DNA of 64,000 bases from Calothrix sp. FI2-JRJ7 (GTDB lineage: Bacteria > Cyanobacteriota > Cyanobacteriia > Cyanobacteriales > Nostocaceae): the NCBI GenBank assembly GCA_019359675.1, contig JAHHGX010000073.1, positions 1-64,000 on the forward strand, given 5' to 3'. Positions within the stretch are counted from its first letter, which is position 1, and every line of letters begins with the position of its first letter. The notes beneath the pieces are model-generated. The model did no database searches and was not told where the DNA came from. It worked only from the letters and a program-made list of their open reading frames with translations. This document shows, in pieces, positions 27,183-39,971 of this stretch. A program made the position numbers and the translations under genes.

Positions 27183-28115
27183 ATGCAGGCAGCTACGGTA
27201 TATCCTACCTCTTCTATTCCTGGCAAGTTTTGGCAATGGCGAGGACATAATGTGTATTATGTCCAAGCTGGAGAAAAGCGTCCGTCAAGACCAGCTTTAT
27301 TATTAGTACACGGTTTTGGCGCCTCTACTGACCATTGGCGCAAAAATATTGCAGAGCTTTCGCAGAGCTTTGAGGTATATGCTATTGACTTACTTGGTTA
27401 TGGTAGGTCGGCTAAACCAAAGTTAGAGTATAGCGGTAATTTGTGGTGTGACCAACTTTATGATTTTATTACCCAGGTTATTGGTAATAAAGCTGTTCTT
27501 GCTGGTAACTCACTTGGTGGTTATGCTTCTTTATGTCTAGCTGCACAGCGTCCAGATGCAGCAGCGGGGTTAATATTACTTAATAGTGCTGGTCCATTTA
27601 GTGATACTCAGTCATCTTCAGAACCGGAAGCTGTACAAAGCGAAATTCAACCGCCCAAACAACCTGATATGGTGCAAAAATTGTTTGGAGATATTGCAAA
27701 GTTAATATTCAAACAGCCATTTGCTCAATTTTTGATGTTTCAATACGCACGTCAGCGTTGGGTAATTCGACAAACCCTTGAAAAAGTATATCTCGATAAA
27801 AGTGCTATCACCGACCAATTAGTAGAAGATATATATCGTCCATCGTGTGATGAAGGCGCCTTTGATGTTTTCGCTTCGATGTTCAGCACTCCCCAAGGCG
27901 AAAAGGTTGATATTCTACTAAAACAATTAACTTGCCCATTACTTATATTATGGGGAGAAGCTGACCCTTGGATGAATGCTCGCGAACGCTCTAAACAGTT
28001 TCGTCGTTATTACCCAAATTTAAGCGAACATTTCTTAAATGCTGGTCACTGTCCTCATGACGAAATACCAGACCAAGTGAATGCACTAATTAAAGAATGG
28101 GTTTCAACAATATAA
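27183..28115 (+). CDS. alpha/beta hydrolase
   Basis: About 310 residues from the preferred ATG (MQAATVYPTSSIPGKFW). The oxyanion region LLLVHGFGASTDHWRKN, the nucleophile elbow LAGNSLGGYASL, the acid in ILWGEADPWMN and the His in LNAGHCPHDE make a full catalytic triad. The upstream in-frame extension to 27042 passes through a hairpin repeat and is rejected. The substrate is unknown; cyanobacterial relatives are often annotated as haloperoxidase-like or lipase-like. Confidence 0.9.
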   Translation: MQAATVYPTSSIPGKFWQWRGHNVYYVQAGEKRPSRPALLLVHGFGASTDHWRKNIAELSQSFEVYAIDLLGYGRSAKPKLEYSGNLWCDQLYDFITQVIGNKAVLAGNSLGGYASLCLAAQRPDAAAGLILLNSAGPFSDTQSSSEPEAVQSEIQPPKQPDMVQKLFGDIAKLIFKQPFAQFLMFQYARQRWVIRQTLEKVYLDKSAITDQLVEDIYRPSCDEGAFDVFASMFSTPQGEKVDILLKQLTCPLLILWGEADPWMNARERSKQFRRYYPNLSEHFLNAGHCPHDEIPDQVNALIKEWVSTI

Positions 28116-28146
28116 TACAACGTCTCGCCAAGCACTGGCGGGACAC

Positions 28147-29376
28147 CTATGCTACGGGTAACTTTATTTGGAAAGTAGAACCATTCCCTAAAATGCTATT
28201 CACTGTTATTTCTCCCTGATGCGCTTGTACTATTTGCTTGACTATTGCTAACCCTAAACCAAACCCTCCTGAGTTTCTTGTTCTAGCTTTGTCTACACGG
28301 TAAAATCTTTCAAATATATGCGGCAAGTCTTCTTGCGGAATACCGATACCATTATCTTTGACTTCGATAATGGCGCCGTGTGGCTGTGATAATAGTTTTA
28401 ATTCTACTGTTTTATTATTGGGAGTATATTTAAAGGCGTTATCGAGCAGGTTAATAATAGCTTGTTTTAATAAATCAGCATCGGCTTTGATATATATGGG
28501 TTTTTCTGGTAGTTGTACTGTTAGATTAGAATGGTTATTTTGGGATTGATATTCTGAAGCGAGTGTTTTTAAGACTTCAACAAGGTTGACATTGGGTAAG
28601 CTATGTAAATTTAGGGCGCCTTCATGGCGTGATAAAAATAGTAAGTTACTAACTAAGCTACTCATAGACTTGGCTGTTTTGATTATATTCTGTAATCTAA
28701 ATTGTTGCTCCGTTTCGTCGTATGGTGGTATAAGAGCAACTTGGGCATTACTTAACATTGCGGCAATAGGCGCCCGTAGTTCATGAGAAGCGTCAGCAGT
28801 AAAGCGCTGTAACTGCTCGTAAGCTCGACGAGTTGGCTGCATCGCTAGTCCTCCTAAATACCATCCTGTTATTCCAATGATGATAAAGGTAATGGGTACA
28901 CCAACAGCTAAAAACAATCTATAACGATTAAGTCTTTCTTCCAGCGAAGTTAATGGAGCAGTTATTTGTATATATCCAATCAATACATATTTATTTTTGT
29001 GAACTGCTAACGTCGCTTCTCTTAAACGCTGTTTTGTTTCACTTATATATATTGTCCGAAAACCTGGGGATACAGTTAATACACGTTCCGTTTCTTTTCC
29101 GCGATGTTCAATTAATTTGCGTTGACTATTATATAAGCGTATATCCTTAGAATCACCATTTAAGAGTAGAGAGCTATCTAAATTATATTGTAGGGCGCCT
29201 CCAGAGTAACGCGCTTGATTTACAACAGCTTTAGCTCTATTGAACAAAGTCTCATCAAATACCTTTAGTTCCTGCTCAACTCCCAAGTAATAAGCAACCC
29301 CTGCAAAGACAACAAGGATACTACCCATTGGCAGAGCAAACAAGTAAGCTAGGTTACGACGACTGCGGGTAAACAT
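28147..29376 (-). CDS. sensor histidine kinase, two transmembrane helices
   Basis: The 409-residue kinase has an N-terminal TM (LAYLFALPMGSILVVFAGVA), a periplasmic domain of about 120 residues, a second TM (LFLAVGVPITFIIIGITGWY), a HisKA box with His in TADASHELRAPIAAML, and the ATPase motifs (N box INLLDNAFKYTP, DNGIGIP, GFGLGLAIV). It resembles RppB/NrsS-type kinases, but no response regulator gene is adjacent, so it is an orphan here. A hairpin terminator-like sequence (GTCTCGCC/GGCGGGAC, 28122-28144) lies between it and the convergent hydrolase. Confidence 0.9.
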   Translation of the reverse strand: MFTRSRRNLAYLFALPMGSILVVFAGVAYYLGVEQELKVFDETLFNRAKAVVNQARYSGGALQYNLDSSLLLNGDSKDIRLYNSQRKLIEHRGKETERVLTVSPGFRTIYISETKQRLREATLAVHKNKYVLIGYIQITAPLTSLEERLNRYRLFLAVGVPITFIIIGITGWYLGGLAMQPTRRAYEQLQRFTADASHELRAPIAAMLSNAQVALIPPYDETEQQFRLQNIIKTAKSMSSLVSNLLFLSRHEGALNLHSLPNVNLVEVLKTLASEYQSQNNHSNLTVQLPEKPIYIKADADLLKQAIINLLDNAFKYTPNNKTVELKLLSQPHGAIIEVKDNGIGIPQEDLPHIFERFYRVDKARTRNSGGFGLGLAIVKQIVQAHQGEITVNSILGNGSTFQIKLPVA

Positions 29377-29400
29377 AATTTATTTATTACATATATTTTA

Positions 29401-29425
29401 CTTTGTGCGCCAATGGCGCACAAAG
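29401..29425. promoter_or_regulatory. 25-bp palindrome upstream of the kinase gene
   Basis: CTTTGTGCGCCA is followed by one central base and its exact reverse complement. It lies 25 bp upstream of the kinase start. It could be an operator or a dispersed palindrome; only one copy is seen in this window. Confidence 0.5.
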
Positions 29426-29533
29426 TAAAATTATAATCTTTAATACTTGTTAGCTTTTTAACACTGTCTTTTCTAAGTAAGACGATATGATAACGATGTT
29501 AAGTATGTTTTTTATTTTTTAACCCAATCATAT

Positions 29534-29791
29534 ATGTATCGTAACTTGGAAGGTTGTGGTGATGTAACAGCGGCGCCTGCGATTAATTATACATCACAGT
29601 TAATTTACGGGTTGATTGCTTGTTTTTTGGTAATTGGGTTAGGTGCATTTTTAGGCTTAGTTTTATTTTTTTTGCCATTTATATTTATCATCAAATTGGC
29701 TGACCGACAAACGGAGCAAGCCAAAATTACAAAAACTTATCAAAGCTTAATAGAAAGATATTATAACAACACGCTATTTAACATTCAATAG
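29534..29791 (+). CDS. small membrane protein, 85 aa
   Basis: An 85-residue protein with a hydrophilic N-terminus (MYRNLEGCGDVTAAPAIN), two hydrophobic stretches (LIYGLIACFLVIGLGAFLGL, VLFFLPFIFIIKLA) and a polar C-terminus. No ribosome binding site stands out. The composition is protein-like and a GGCGCC lies in the Ala-Pro codons. Unknown function. Confidence 0.5.
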   Translation: MYRNLEGCGDVTAAPAINYTSQLIYGLIACFLVIGLGAFLGLVLFFLPFIFIIKLADRQTEQAKITKTYQSLIERYYNNTLFNIQ

Positions 29792-29950
29792 CGATTCGGC
29801 ATAATATCTATATTATCTTGTAGGACAGATTACAAACTGTCCTCTTATTTACTTAATATTAAAATAGCTACAATGTAATATTATATACAAAATGCAATTA
29901 AAATTCGGTCTTACGATTAACGAAAGCTATTTATAAAGGTAATATATCCA

Positions 29951-30034
29951 ATTAATGGAGAAATCGTATCTGATAGTACATTAGGAACAGAAGCTTCAAA
30001 TATAACTAACCCCAATGCCATAATCACAAAATAA
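29951..30034 (+). pseudogene. fragment of a filamentous-haemagglutinin-type N-terminal domain
   Basis: A short frame reads INGEIVSDSTLGTEASNITN, which resembles the start of the mature two-partner-secretion domain in cyanobacteria (typically IxPDxTLGxExS). It then stops, and nothing similar continues. The likely meaning is a leftover of a large deleted adhesin gene. Confidence is limited by its length. Confidence 0.35.
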
Positions 30035-30038
30035 AAAA

Positions 30039-30779
30039 TCAACCATCCGTTACATCTGTTACATCCGTTGCCAATAGTTCCCTCCATCTCAAATACGCTT
30101 TGCCATTCAAGTGTAGTCCATCACTCGTAAAGTCGGCGCCTAGTTGTTGCTGTGTATCAACAAGATGGGAATGTATATCTATATATTTATAGTTATACCG
30201 TGCTGCTAACCTTTGTAACTCCCTATTCAAGTCTATAACTTTCTGGTTATCTGTCCAATACAAGTAGATATTATTGTTCACTGGTAAGACGCTTTGAATA
30301 TATACTTGGGTGTTAGGTAATTTTTCTTGAAACTGGTTTAAGATTTTTTTATATCCCTCTACTGTTGCTTCCACTGATTTTTTGAGCATGTGTAAGTCAT
30401 TAATACCAACCATCAAAAATATTTGTTTGGGATGATTTTTGATGATTGTATCTAGGCGCCTTAATATTCTCTCTGTGGTGTCACCTGATATACCACGGTT
30501 CTGAATGTTCGGGTTTTCTAACAGCTCCGTCCATTCTCCTTCGTCGGTTATACTGTCTCCAAGAAAAATTATTGTGTTAACTTTTATTGGCAATAGTTCA
30601 AATTGACTCGTTTTATGTATGTAATACGGTGGGTTGTGTACATCTGATATATTAGAGATGTTTATATTGGAGAGTTTTTGGCGCCAGTAATCTATTCCTC
30701 CGTTTTTAATGGTTAAGAAACAAGCTAATATAAATACTAGTAAGTTGAGACTAATAGAGATTAATATTATAATTTTCAT
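30039..30779 (-). CDS. SGNH/GDSL-type hydrolase, membrane anchored
   Basis: About 246 residues from the ATG at 30779, which overlaps the miaA stop (TGATG). The N-terminus MKIIILISISLNLLVFILAC is a signal anchor. The catalytic blocks are FLGDSITDEG (Ser), NRGISGDTT (Gly), MVGINDL (Asn) and SDGLHLNGKAY (Asp-x-x-His). It is likely a periplasmic esterase. The last residues, ATDVTDVTDG, are encoded by a short tandem repeat array. A longer start at 30803 is possible. Confidence 0.85.
   Translation of the reverse strand: MKIIILISISLNLLVFILACFLTIKNGGIDYWRQKLSNINISNISDVHNPPYYIHKTSQFELLPIKVNTIIFLGDSITDEGEWTELLENPNIQNRGISGDTTERILRRLDTIIKNHPKQIFLMVGINDLHMLKKSVEATVEGYKKILNQFQEKLPNTQVYIQSVLPVNNNIYLYWTDNQKVIDLNRELQRLAARYNYKYIDIHSHLVDTQQQLGADFTSDGLHLNGKAYLRWRELLATDVTDVTDG
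30044..30072. repeat. short tandem repeat (CATCCGTTA) inside the SGNH gene end
   Basis: CATCCGTTACATCTGTTACA followed by TCCGTTGCC repeats the unit found at 53061 and 62011. Here it encodes the terminal TDVTDVTD residues of the hydrolase. Confidence 0.7.
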
Positions 30780-31675
30780 CAGAATTTTTGTACTCTCTGC
30801 CATATTTGCTCTAATAATAATGGTGATTGAATGTCAAACCATTCAATTTCTGGATATGCATGAAACCATGTCCGTTGTCTTTTGGCAAATTGTCGGGTAT
30901 GTATTACCGTTAGTTCTTTGGCTTTTTCTAGAGAAATTTCGCCTGCTAAGTATTGTCGAATTTCTTGATAACCTAGTGTATTTAATAGTGGTAGGTCGGC
31001 GCCGTATTTAGAAGATAGATATTCAACTTCTGCAATAAACCCGTCTTCTATCATTTTTTCGGTACGCTGGGCAATACGTTGTGTTAGATGTGTAGGGTCG
31101 CTATCTAAACCTATTTGTAGGATGGGGTAAGAGGGAGGGTTTTCTCCCTGTTGTTTTGATATTGGTATGCCTGTAATATAATATACTTCTAATGCTCTAA
31201 GGGTTCGTACTGGGTCGTTAGGATGGATTTTTGATGCGGCAGTTGGGTCTACTTGTTGCAGCATTGCGTATAGTTGACTTTGAGTGAATGTTTCTACTAG
31301 TTGGGTTCTTAAGTTATTATTTGGCGCCACTCTTGGTATTTTCATACCCTGTACAATTGATTTTATATATAAACCTGTACCTCCTACTAAAAGAGGGGTT
31401 GCTTCTTTTAAGGTTTGTATTAAGTTGTGAACTTGGTCTTGGTAGTCTGCAACTGTCATTGTGTCAAGTGGGTCGCAGATATCTATCATGTAGTGGGGTA
31501 CTATTCCAAGCTCTGATAGTGTGGGTTTGGCGGTACCAATATCAAACTCACGGTAAACTAAACGCGAGTCTGCACTAATAATTATAGTGTTGAGTCGTGT
31601 TGCTAATTCTAACGCCAAGCTAGATTTCCCTGTCGCTGTTGCACCACATATGACTATTAATTTGAATTCGGTCAT
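30779..31675 (-). CDS. miaA: tRNA dimethylallyltransferase
   Basis: This 298-residue enzyme adds a dimethylallyl group to A37 of tRNAs reading UNN codons. The P-loop is CGATATGKSSLALELA; further family blocks are IISADSRLVYREFDIGTAKP, LVGGTGLYIKSIV, DPVRTLRALEVYYITG and the late GYQEIRQYLAGE and TRQFAKRQRTWF. I prefer the ATG at 31675 (MTEFKLIVICG). It is translationally coupled to the SGNH hydrolase downstream. Confidence 0.96.
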   Translation of the reverse strand: MTEFKLIVICGATATGKSSLALELATRLNTIIISADSRLVYREFDIGTAKPTLSELGIVPHYMIDICDPLDTMTVADYQDQVHNLIQTLKEATPLLVGGTGLYIKSIVQGMKIPRVAPNNNLRTQLVETFTQSQLYAMLQQVDPTAASKIHPNDPVRTLRALEVYYITGIPISKQQGENPPSYPILQIGLDSDPTHLTQRIAQRTEKMIEDGFIAEVEYLSSKYGADLPLLNTLGYQEIRQYLAGEISLEKAKELTVIHTRQFAKRQRTWFHAYPEIEWFDIQSPLLLEQIWQRVQKF

Positions 31676-35313
<3,638 letters not shown>

Positions 35314-35342
35314 TCCAGATTTCAATCATTAATATTTAAAAT

Positions 35343-35368
35343 GGCTAGCCTCAAAACTAGCCTTTTTT
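35343..35368 (+). terminator. rho-independent terminator after gyrB
   Basis: GGCTAG, loop CCTCAAAA, CTAGCC, then TTTTTT, 30 bp after the gyrB stop codon. A short but typical intrinsic terminator. Confidence 0.75.
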
Positions 35369-35475
35369 CATAAGTAATTTAAAATACAGGCAGAAACCAA
35401 GAGGCGGAGACAGTAACAATCTGCTAGTATTTATTATGAAAATATATTTCGTGCCTCATTTCAGGATTATATATA

Positions 35476-35814
35476 ATGGAAGTTCTTAGAAGAGCCATTA
35501 AACCAAAAACCTATATATCGTTCCTTTACATTTACGAAACTACTTGGGGAACTGCTGGTGATATCTGTCTCGTTCGTGAAGTTATAGCCAAAGAAAGCAC
35601 CTCCAAGTTTAGAGGTCATATAATTAAACTACCACTTACAAAGGAAATGGAGCGTAACCGCTTGGCTGGTTTGCCCATTATCAAAGTTGCAGGTCATGTT
35701 GGTGAGGGACATCCCAAAGACAAAAACTCCGAATGGGAAGTATATGAAGGTATAGACCGAGAAATAGCTCTCACCGTCATCAAACCTTGGGGTTTTAAGC
35801 TTATTGAACCTTAA
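35476..35814 (+). CDS. hypothetical protein, 112 aa
   Basis: A 112-residue soluble protein starting MEVLRRAIKPKTYISFLYIY, with RLAGLPIIKVAGHVGEGH and a C-terminal IALTVIKPWGFKLIEP. It is rich in beta-strand-like segments. I do not recognise it. It follows gyrB by 160 bp with its own terminator-separated unit, and the next gene converges on it. Confidence 0.65.
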   Translation: MEVLRRAIKPKTYISFLYIYETTWGTAGDICLVREVIAKESTSKFRGHIIKLPLTKEMERNRLAGLPIIKVAGHVGEGHPKDKNSEWEVYEGIDREIALTVIKPWGFKLIEP

Positions 35815-35827
35815 TCATCCAGGCGCC

Positions 35828-37000
35828 CTATCGATAAACAGGTGCAGGTTGAGGTATTGGTAATTTTACCGTCACTGTTGTTCCGGCGCCTACTTCACTT
35901 ACTAGTTCAACTGAACCAGCATACAAATCAACGCATTTTTTAACAATAGCAAGTCCTAACCCTGTACCAGGAATATCTTTGGCATTGCTGGCACGTTGAA
36001 ATAAACCAAATAGTTTTTCTTTATCTTCGCGAGGAATACCAATACCTTTGTCTTGAATTGTAAAAATCGCTTCACCATCTTGACAACGTAAAGTAAAATT
36101 AATATCGTTTTCAGGAGATGAGTACTTAACTGCGTTAGAAAGCAAGTTAATGAGAATGTGACGAATTAAATTTTCATTAACATATACATCGTTATAACCA
36201 CCGTAAAACTTAAATGCGATTTTGCGATGTTGTTCTGATGTTAGACAAATTTCTTCAATTAAATCACGCGAAAAATCAGATAAGTTAATTGGCTTAATAT
36301 CCGCTTTAAACATTTTTAAATCAACCTCACCAATCGTTAAAACATCATTTAACAATTGATTCATTTTCTTAACATTAGCTTTAATATGTTGAAAAAACTG
36401 CTGCTTTTTTTCTAACGAAAGTCTATCACCATGCTGCTCGATGATTTGCGAAGAAGATAAAATGACTTGTAAGGGTGAACGAAACTCATGCGACACCATC
36501 GATACAAACCGAGACTTTAGCTCATTTAGTGTACGTTCACGTTCTAAAGATGAACGAATATCTGTTTCTAAACAGCGTATCTGTTCAATTTCCATTGATA
36601 GCTTTTTATTCGCTGTATGCATCTGCTGCGACAACAAGCGTGACCTCAATAAAACTTCTACTCTTAAAAGTAACTCACGTTTCACTATTGGTATTGTAAT
36701 TAGATCATCTATACTATGCAGCGAATTATGATTTATTATTCTTAACTGTTTTTGGGTAATAACAAGTAAATATGGTAAAACAACGGGATATTCAGCTTCT
36801 TTACGTGCGTGTAGTGCTTGACGATAGCGTTTTAACATTACGCTGCACAAAATACATAAATCAAACGGTTGCTGTATTAACTTTTCTAATTCCTTACTAG
36901 ATAACCCTTCTGGCGCCACTATTTCATTGGTTTGTGCCAAAGTATTCACTAACAGGCGCCTGTTTTGTCTATTATCCAGGAGTAACAAAATTTGACTCAC
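35828..37000 (-). CDS. histidine kinase with an N-terminal pseudo-receiver
   Basis: This 390-residue soluble kinase has an N-terminal receiver-like domain (MSQILLLLDNRQNRRLLVNT) in which the usual phospho-acceptor Asp seems to be Cys (DLCILCSVML), a coiled-coil linker (about residues 115-165), a HisKA box with His in FVSMVSHEFRSPLQVIL, and HATPase motifs (INLLSNAVKYSS, DKGIGIP, GTGLGLAIV). It is probably a cytoplasmic kinase whose receiver works as an interaction domain. The partner regulator is not adjacent. Three GGCGCC sites are inside. Confidence 0.88.
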   Translation of the reverse strand: MSQILLLLDNRQNRRLLVNTLAQTNEIVAPEGLSSKELEKLIQQPFDLCILCSVMLKRYRQALHARKEAEYPVVLPYLLVITQKQLRIINHNSLHSIDDLITIPIVKRELLLRVEVLLRSRLLSQQMHTANKKLSMEIEQIRCLETDIRSSLERERTLNELKSRFVSMVSHEFRSPLQVILSSSQIIEQHGDRLSLEKKQQFFQHIKANVKKMNQLLNDVLTIGEVDLKMFKADIKPINLSDFSRDLIEEICLTSEQHRKIAFKFYGGYNDVYVNENLIRHILINLLSNAVKYSSPENDINFTLRCQDGEAIFTIQDKGIGIPREDKEKLFGLFQRASNAKDIPGTGLGLAIVKKCVDLYAGSVELVSEVGAGTTVTVKLPIPQPAPVYR

Positions 37001-37151
37001 AGCTACTCTCCCAATTAAAAGCGAATTACTATAATTCGCATCGCGTAATATGCTAAAAAGCGATGTAGACTAATTACACGAGGTTAGCATACCATTCTAT
37101 ATGCATCGCCCATGTCTACATATACCGCTTAAGGAGTATTTTATGATGTAA

Positions 37152-37908
37152 GCAGATGGACGCTTATTGAATGATATTGCCCATACCGAACCACAACATA
37201 TTTATGGTGGATTAATAACAGTATTGCTGCGGTTAGTATTTCTGTTATATGCGGAAGATGAAGGATTAATGCCGCAAGATTCTATCTATACCCGTAACTA
37301 TTCCGTTACAGGATTATACGAACGATTGCGCGAAGATGCTGGTAAATATCCCGATACAATGGAACAACGATATGGCGCCTGGGCATGGTTGCTCAGTCTA
37401 TTTCGTTTAGTATACGATGGGGGTTGTCATGGTGGTTTATATTTACCCGCGCGTCACGGTCAGCTATTTGACCCCGATGAATATACATTTTTAGAAAGTC
37501 GCACACCCGGAAATGTAGAGACGTTACATGTAACGTCTCTACAATCAATCGAGCCACCTCATATCTCCGATGGCGTAATTTATCATGTATTACAAAGGTT
37601 ACTCGTTCTCGATGCCGAACGCTTATCCTACCGTTCCTTAGATGTCGAACAAATCGGTTCCGTCTATGAGGCGATAATCGACTATGAAGTAAAAAATTGC
37701 TACCTCTGCTTCTATTGGTGTATGGAGTAAGCCGAAAAGTGCAAAAGCTTCAGTGACTGTAGTTGTTAGCGTTGACGAGATTTTAAAAACAAAACCTGCT
37801 GATAGAGCAAAGTATTTAAAAGAGTTTGCAGGATGTGAAATATCAGGAAAATCACTGAATGAGTTAAAGCAAGCAAAAACCACTGAAGATTTAATCGCAG
37901 CTTTATGA
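37152..37908 (+). pseudogene. remnant of a large type IIG/PglX-like restriction-methylase gene
   Basis: The first part (NDIAHTEPQHIYGGLITVLL, LLYAEDEGLMPQD, QRYGAWAWLLSLFRLVYDGG, LYLPARHGQLFDPD) matches an internal region of large fused methyltransferase-endonuclease proteins of more than 1000 residues. The frame has a stop just upstream of residue 1 and ends at 37730. A second frame, about 37694-37908, gives a normal family end (KTKPADRAKYLKEFAGCEIS, then a Lys-rich helix). Several hundred residues including the methylase core are missing. A 28-bp palindrome interrupts the first part. Confidence 0.75.
37515..37542. repeat. 28-bp palindrome inserted in the decayed methylase
   Basis: GTAGAGACGTTACA plus its reverse complement, identical to the copy at 20679. 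It adds residues VETLHVTSLQ in frame inside the pseudogene, showing that this repeat family moves into coding DNA. Confidence 0.8.
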
Positions 37909-37928
37909 CATGTATTGTCAGAATTTGG

Positions 37929-38170
37929 TGTTGTACATTAACTAATTATTTGTCAATTTAACAAATTATTGTCACTACTCTATCAAATGTTGAAAGCCCT
38001 GTCATGGAAAGGTTTCTGACGGGGTTTTTATTATTTTCACATTCTTAACCCTTCAAAGCTTGATTAACATATTAGCTGTCAAATGCCAGAATTATAACAC
38101 ATTAATTGTCATTTTCCAAAAAACAAACAAACCAATGATTTTGCAAAATTTAACAAATTCTTTGTCCAGA
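37929..38170. repeat. CAST left end with TnsB-type sites
   Basis: After the terminal TGTTGTACA there are at least five related motifs of the form TTAAC-AATTATTTGTC: at 37938-37954, 37957-37973, 38064-38080, 38094-38110 and 38148-38166. V-K left ends typically hold several such TnsB binding sites. The region also carries the tnsB promoter and, just before the tnsB start, a TGTTTTCATAAAACA inverted repeat (about 38190-38204). Confidence 0.75.
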
Positions 38171-38209
38171 TGTCAGTATAATACAACTATGTTTTCATAA
38201 AACACAAAT

Positions 38210-39969
38210 ATGAAGGATGCAGAATCTACTACAAACTCTCCAATGACACATGCCAGCATTGTGGATGCAGAAAATGGTAAAGCAGAAGCAAATATTATTG
38301 TTTCTGAACTGTCAGATGAAGCTTTGCTAAAAATGGAGGTTATTCAAAGCCTATTAAAAAACAGCGACCGTAGCACCTATGGTGAGCTTCTCAAACAATC
38401 AGCGGAAAAACTTGGTAGGTCAGTACGAACTATTCGGCGCCTAGTTGATAAATGGGAAAAAGAAGGTTTAGCTGGATTGGTTCAAAATCAACGAGATGAT
38501 AAAGGTAAGCACCGAGTTGATAAGTACTGGCAAGAGTTTGTTTTGACGACTTACAAAGAAAATAATAAGGGCAGTAAAAGAATGACTCGCCAACAGGTAT
38601 TTATCAGAGCCAAGGCGAGAGCAGATGAACTAGGGATTGAGCCTCCTTCACACATGACGGTTTATAGAATTTTAAAACCGATAATAGACAAGCAAGAACA
38701 GGCTAAAAGTATTCGCAGTCCAGGTTGGCGCGGTTCGCGATTATCAGTAAAAACTCGTGATGGCAAAGATTTACAAGTAGAGCATAGTAATCAAGTTTGG
38801 CAGTGTGACCATACCCGTGTTGATGTTTTATTGGTAGATCAGCATGGGAAAATTCTTAGTCGTCCTTGGTTAACAACATCGATAGCTATTCGCGTTGCAT
38901 TGTGGGTATTAATTTAGGCTATGATGCACCAAGCTCGACTGTTGTGGCTTTAGCACTACGTCATGCAATTTTGCCCAAGCAGTACAGTTCAGAATATGGG
39001 CTTCACGAAGAATGGGGTACTTCTGGTTTACCGCAAAATTTCTATACGGATGGAGGTAAAGATTTTCGCTCCAACCATTTGCAGCAAATAGGAGTGCAAC
39101 TGGGGTTTGTGTGCCATTTACGTGATAGACCATCTGAGGGTGGTAGTGTCGAACGTCCATTTAAAACTTTAAATACAGAATTATTTTCAACTTTGGCGGG
39201 GTATACGGGTTCTAACGTTCAAGAAAGACCAGAGGAAGCAGAGAAAGAAGCAAGTTTTACACTACGCCAACTAGAAAAGATGTTGGTGCGTTACATCGTC
39301 GATAACTATAACCAACGAATCGATGCACGAATGGGCGACCAGACAAGATTTCAACGCTGGGAATCTGGGTTAATTGCAATGCCAGATTTACTTTCTGAAA
39401 GGGATTTAGATATTTGCTTAATGAAGCAAACACGGCGCCAAGTTCAACGTGGGGGATATCTACAATTTGAAAATTTGATGTATCGAGGTGAGCTTCTAGC
39501 GGGTTACGCAGGGGAAAGTGTTGTATTACGCTACGACCCTAAAGACATCACAACAATTTTGGTTTATCGCATAGAAGGAGATAAAGAGATATTTCTTGCC
39601 CGTGCTTATGCTCAAGATTTAGAGACAGAAGAACTATCTTTAGATGAAGCAAAAGCAAGCAGCCGTAAAGTTAGGGAAGCAGGTAAAGCTATTAGTAATC
39701 GCTCAATTTTGGCTGAGATTAGAGAACGAGAAACATTCCCAACTCAAAAGAAAACTAGAAAAGAGCGTCAAAAATTAGAACAGGCTGAGGTTAAAAAAGC
39801 TAAACAACTTACACCTGCTGAAACAGAGGAAGAAATAATTGTGGTATCTATTGATGCAAAGCCTACTGCCAAAAATCCTCTTGAGAGCGAGCTTTGCACT
39901 GAATCTGGAGAGCCAGATATGCCAGAAGTACTTGACTACGAACAAATGCGCGAAGATTACGGGTGGTAA
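38210..39969 (+). pseudogene. tnsB: TnsB transposase, split by a frameshift
   Basis: Two overlapping frames (38210-38917 and about 38880-39969) together give a complete V-K TnsB of about 585 residues. The first has the helix-turn-helix (GRSVRTIRRLVDKWEKEGLA) and the first catalytic Asp (VWQCDHTRVDVLLVDQHGK). The second has DSYSRCIVGINLG, the second Asp (FYTDGGKDFRSNHL) and the Glu (RPSEGGSVERPFKTL). The break lies at RPWLTT|IDSYSRC, where the family has one more residue; about 4 bases seem lost near 38877. No slippery heptamer is seen, so decay or a sequencing error is likelier than programmed frameshifting. Confidence 0.88.
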
Positions 39970-39971
39970 AA

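Noticed and set aside
38866-38917. Programmed -1 frameshift in tnsB
   Set aside because: The frames would be joined by a -1 shift, but no X-XXY-YYZ slippery heptamer or downstream structure is evident, and known V-K tnsB genes are single frames.
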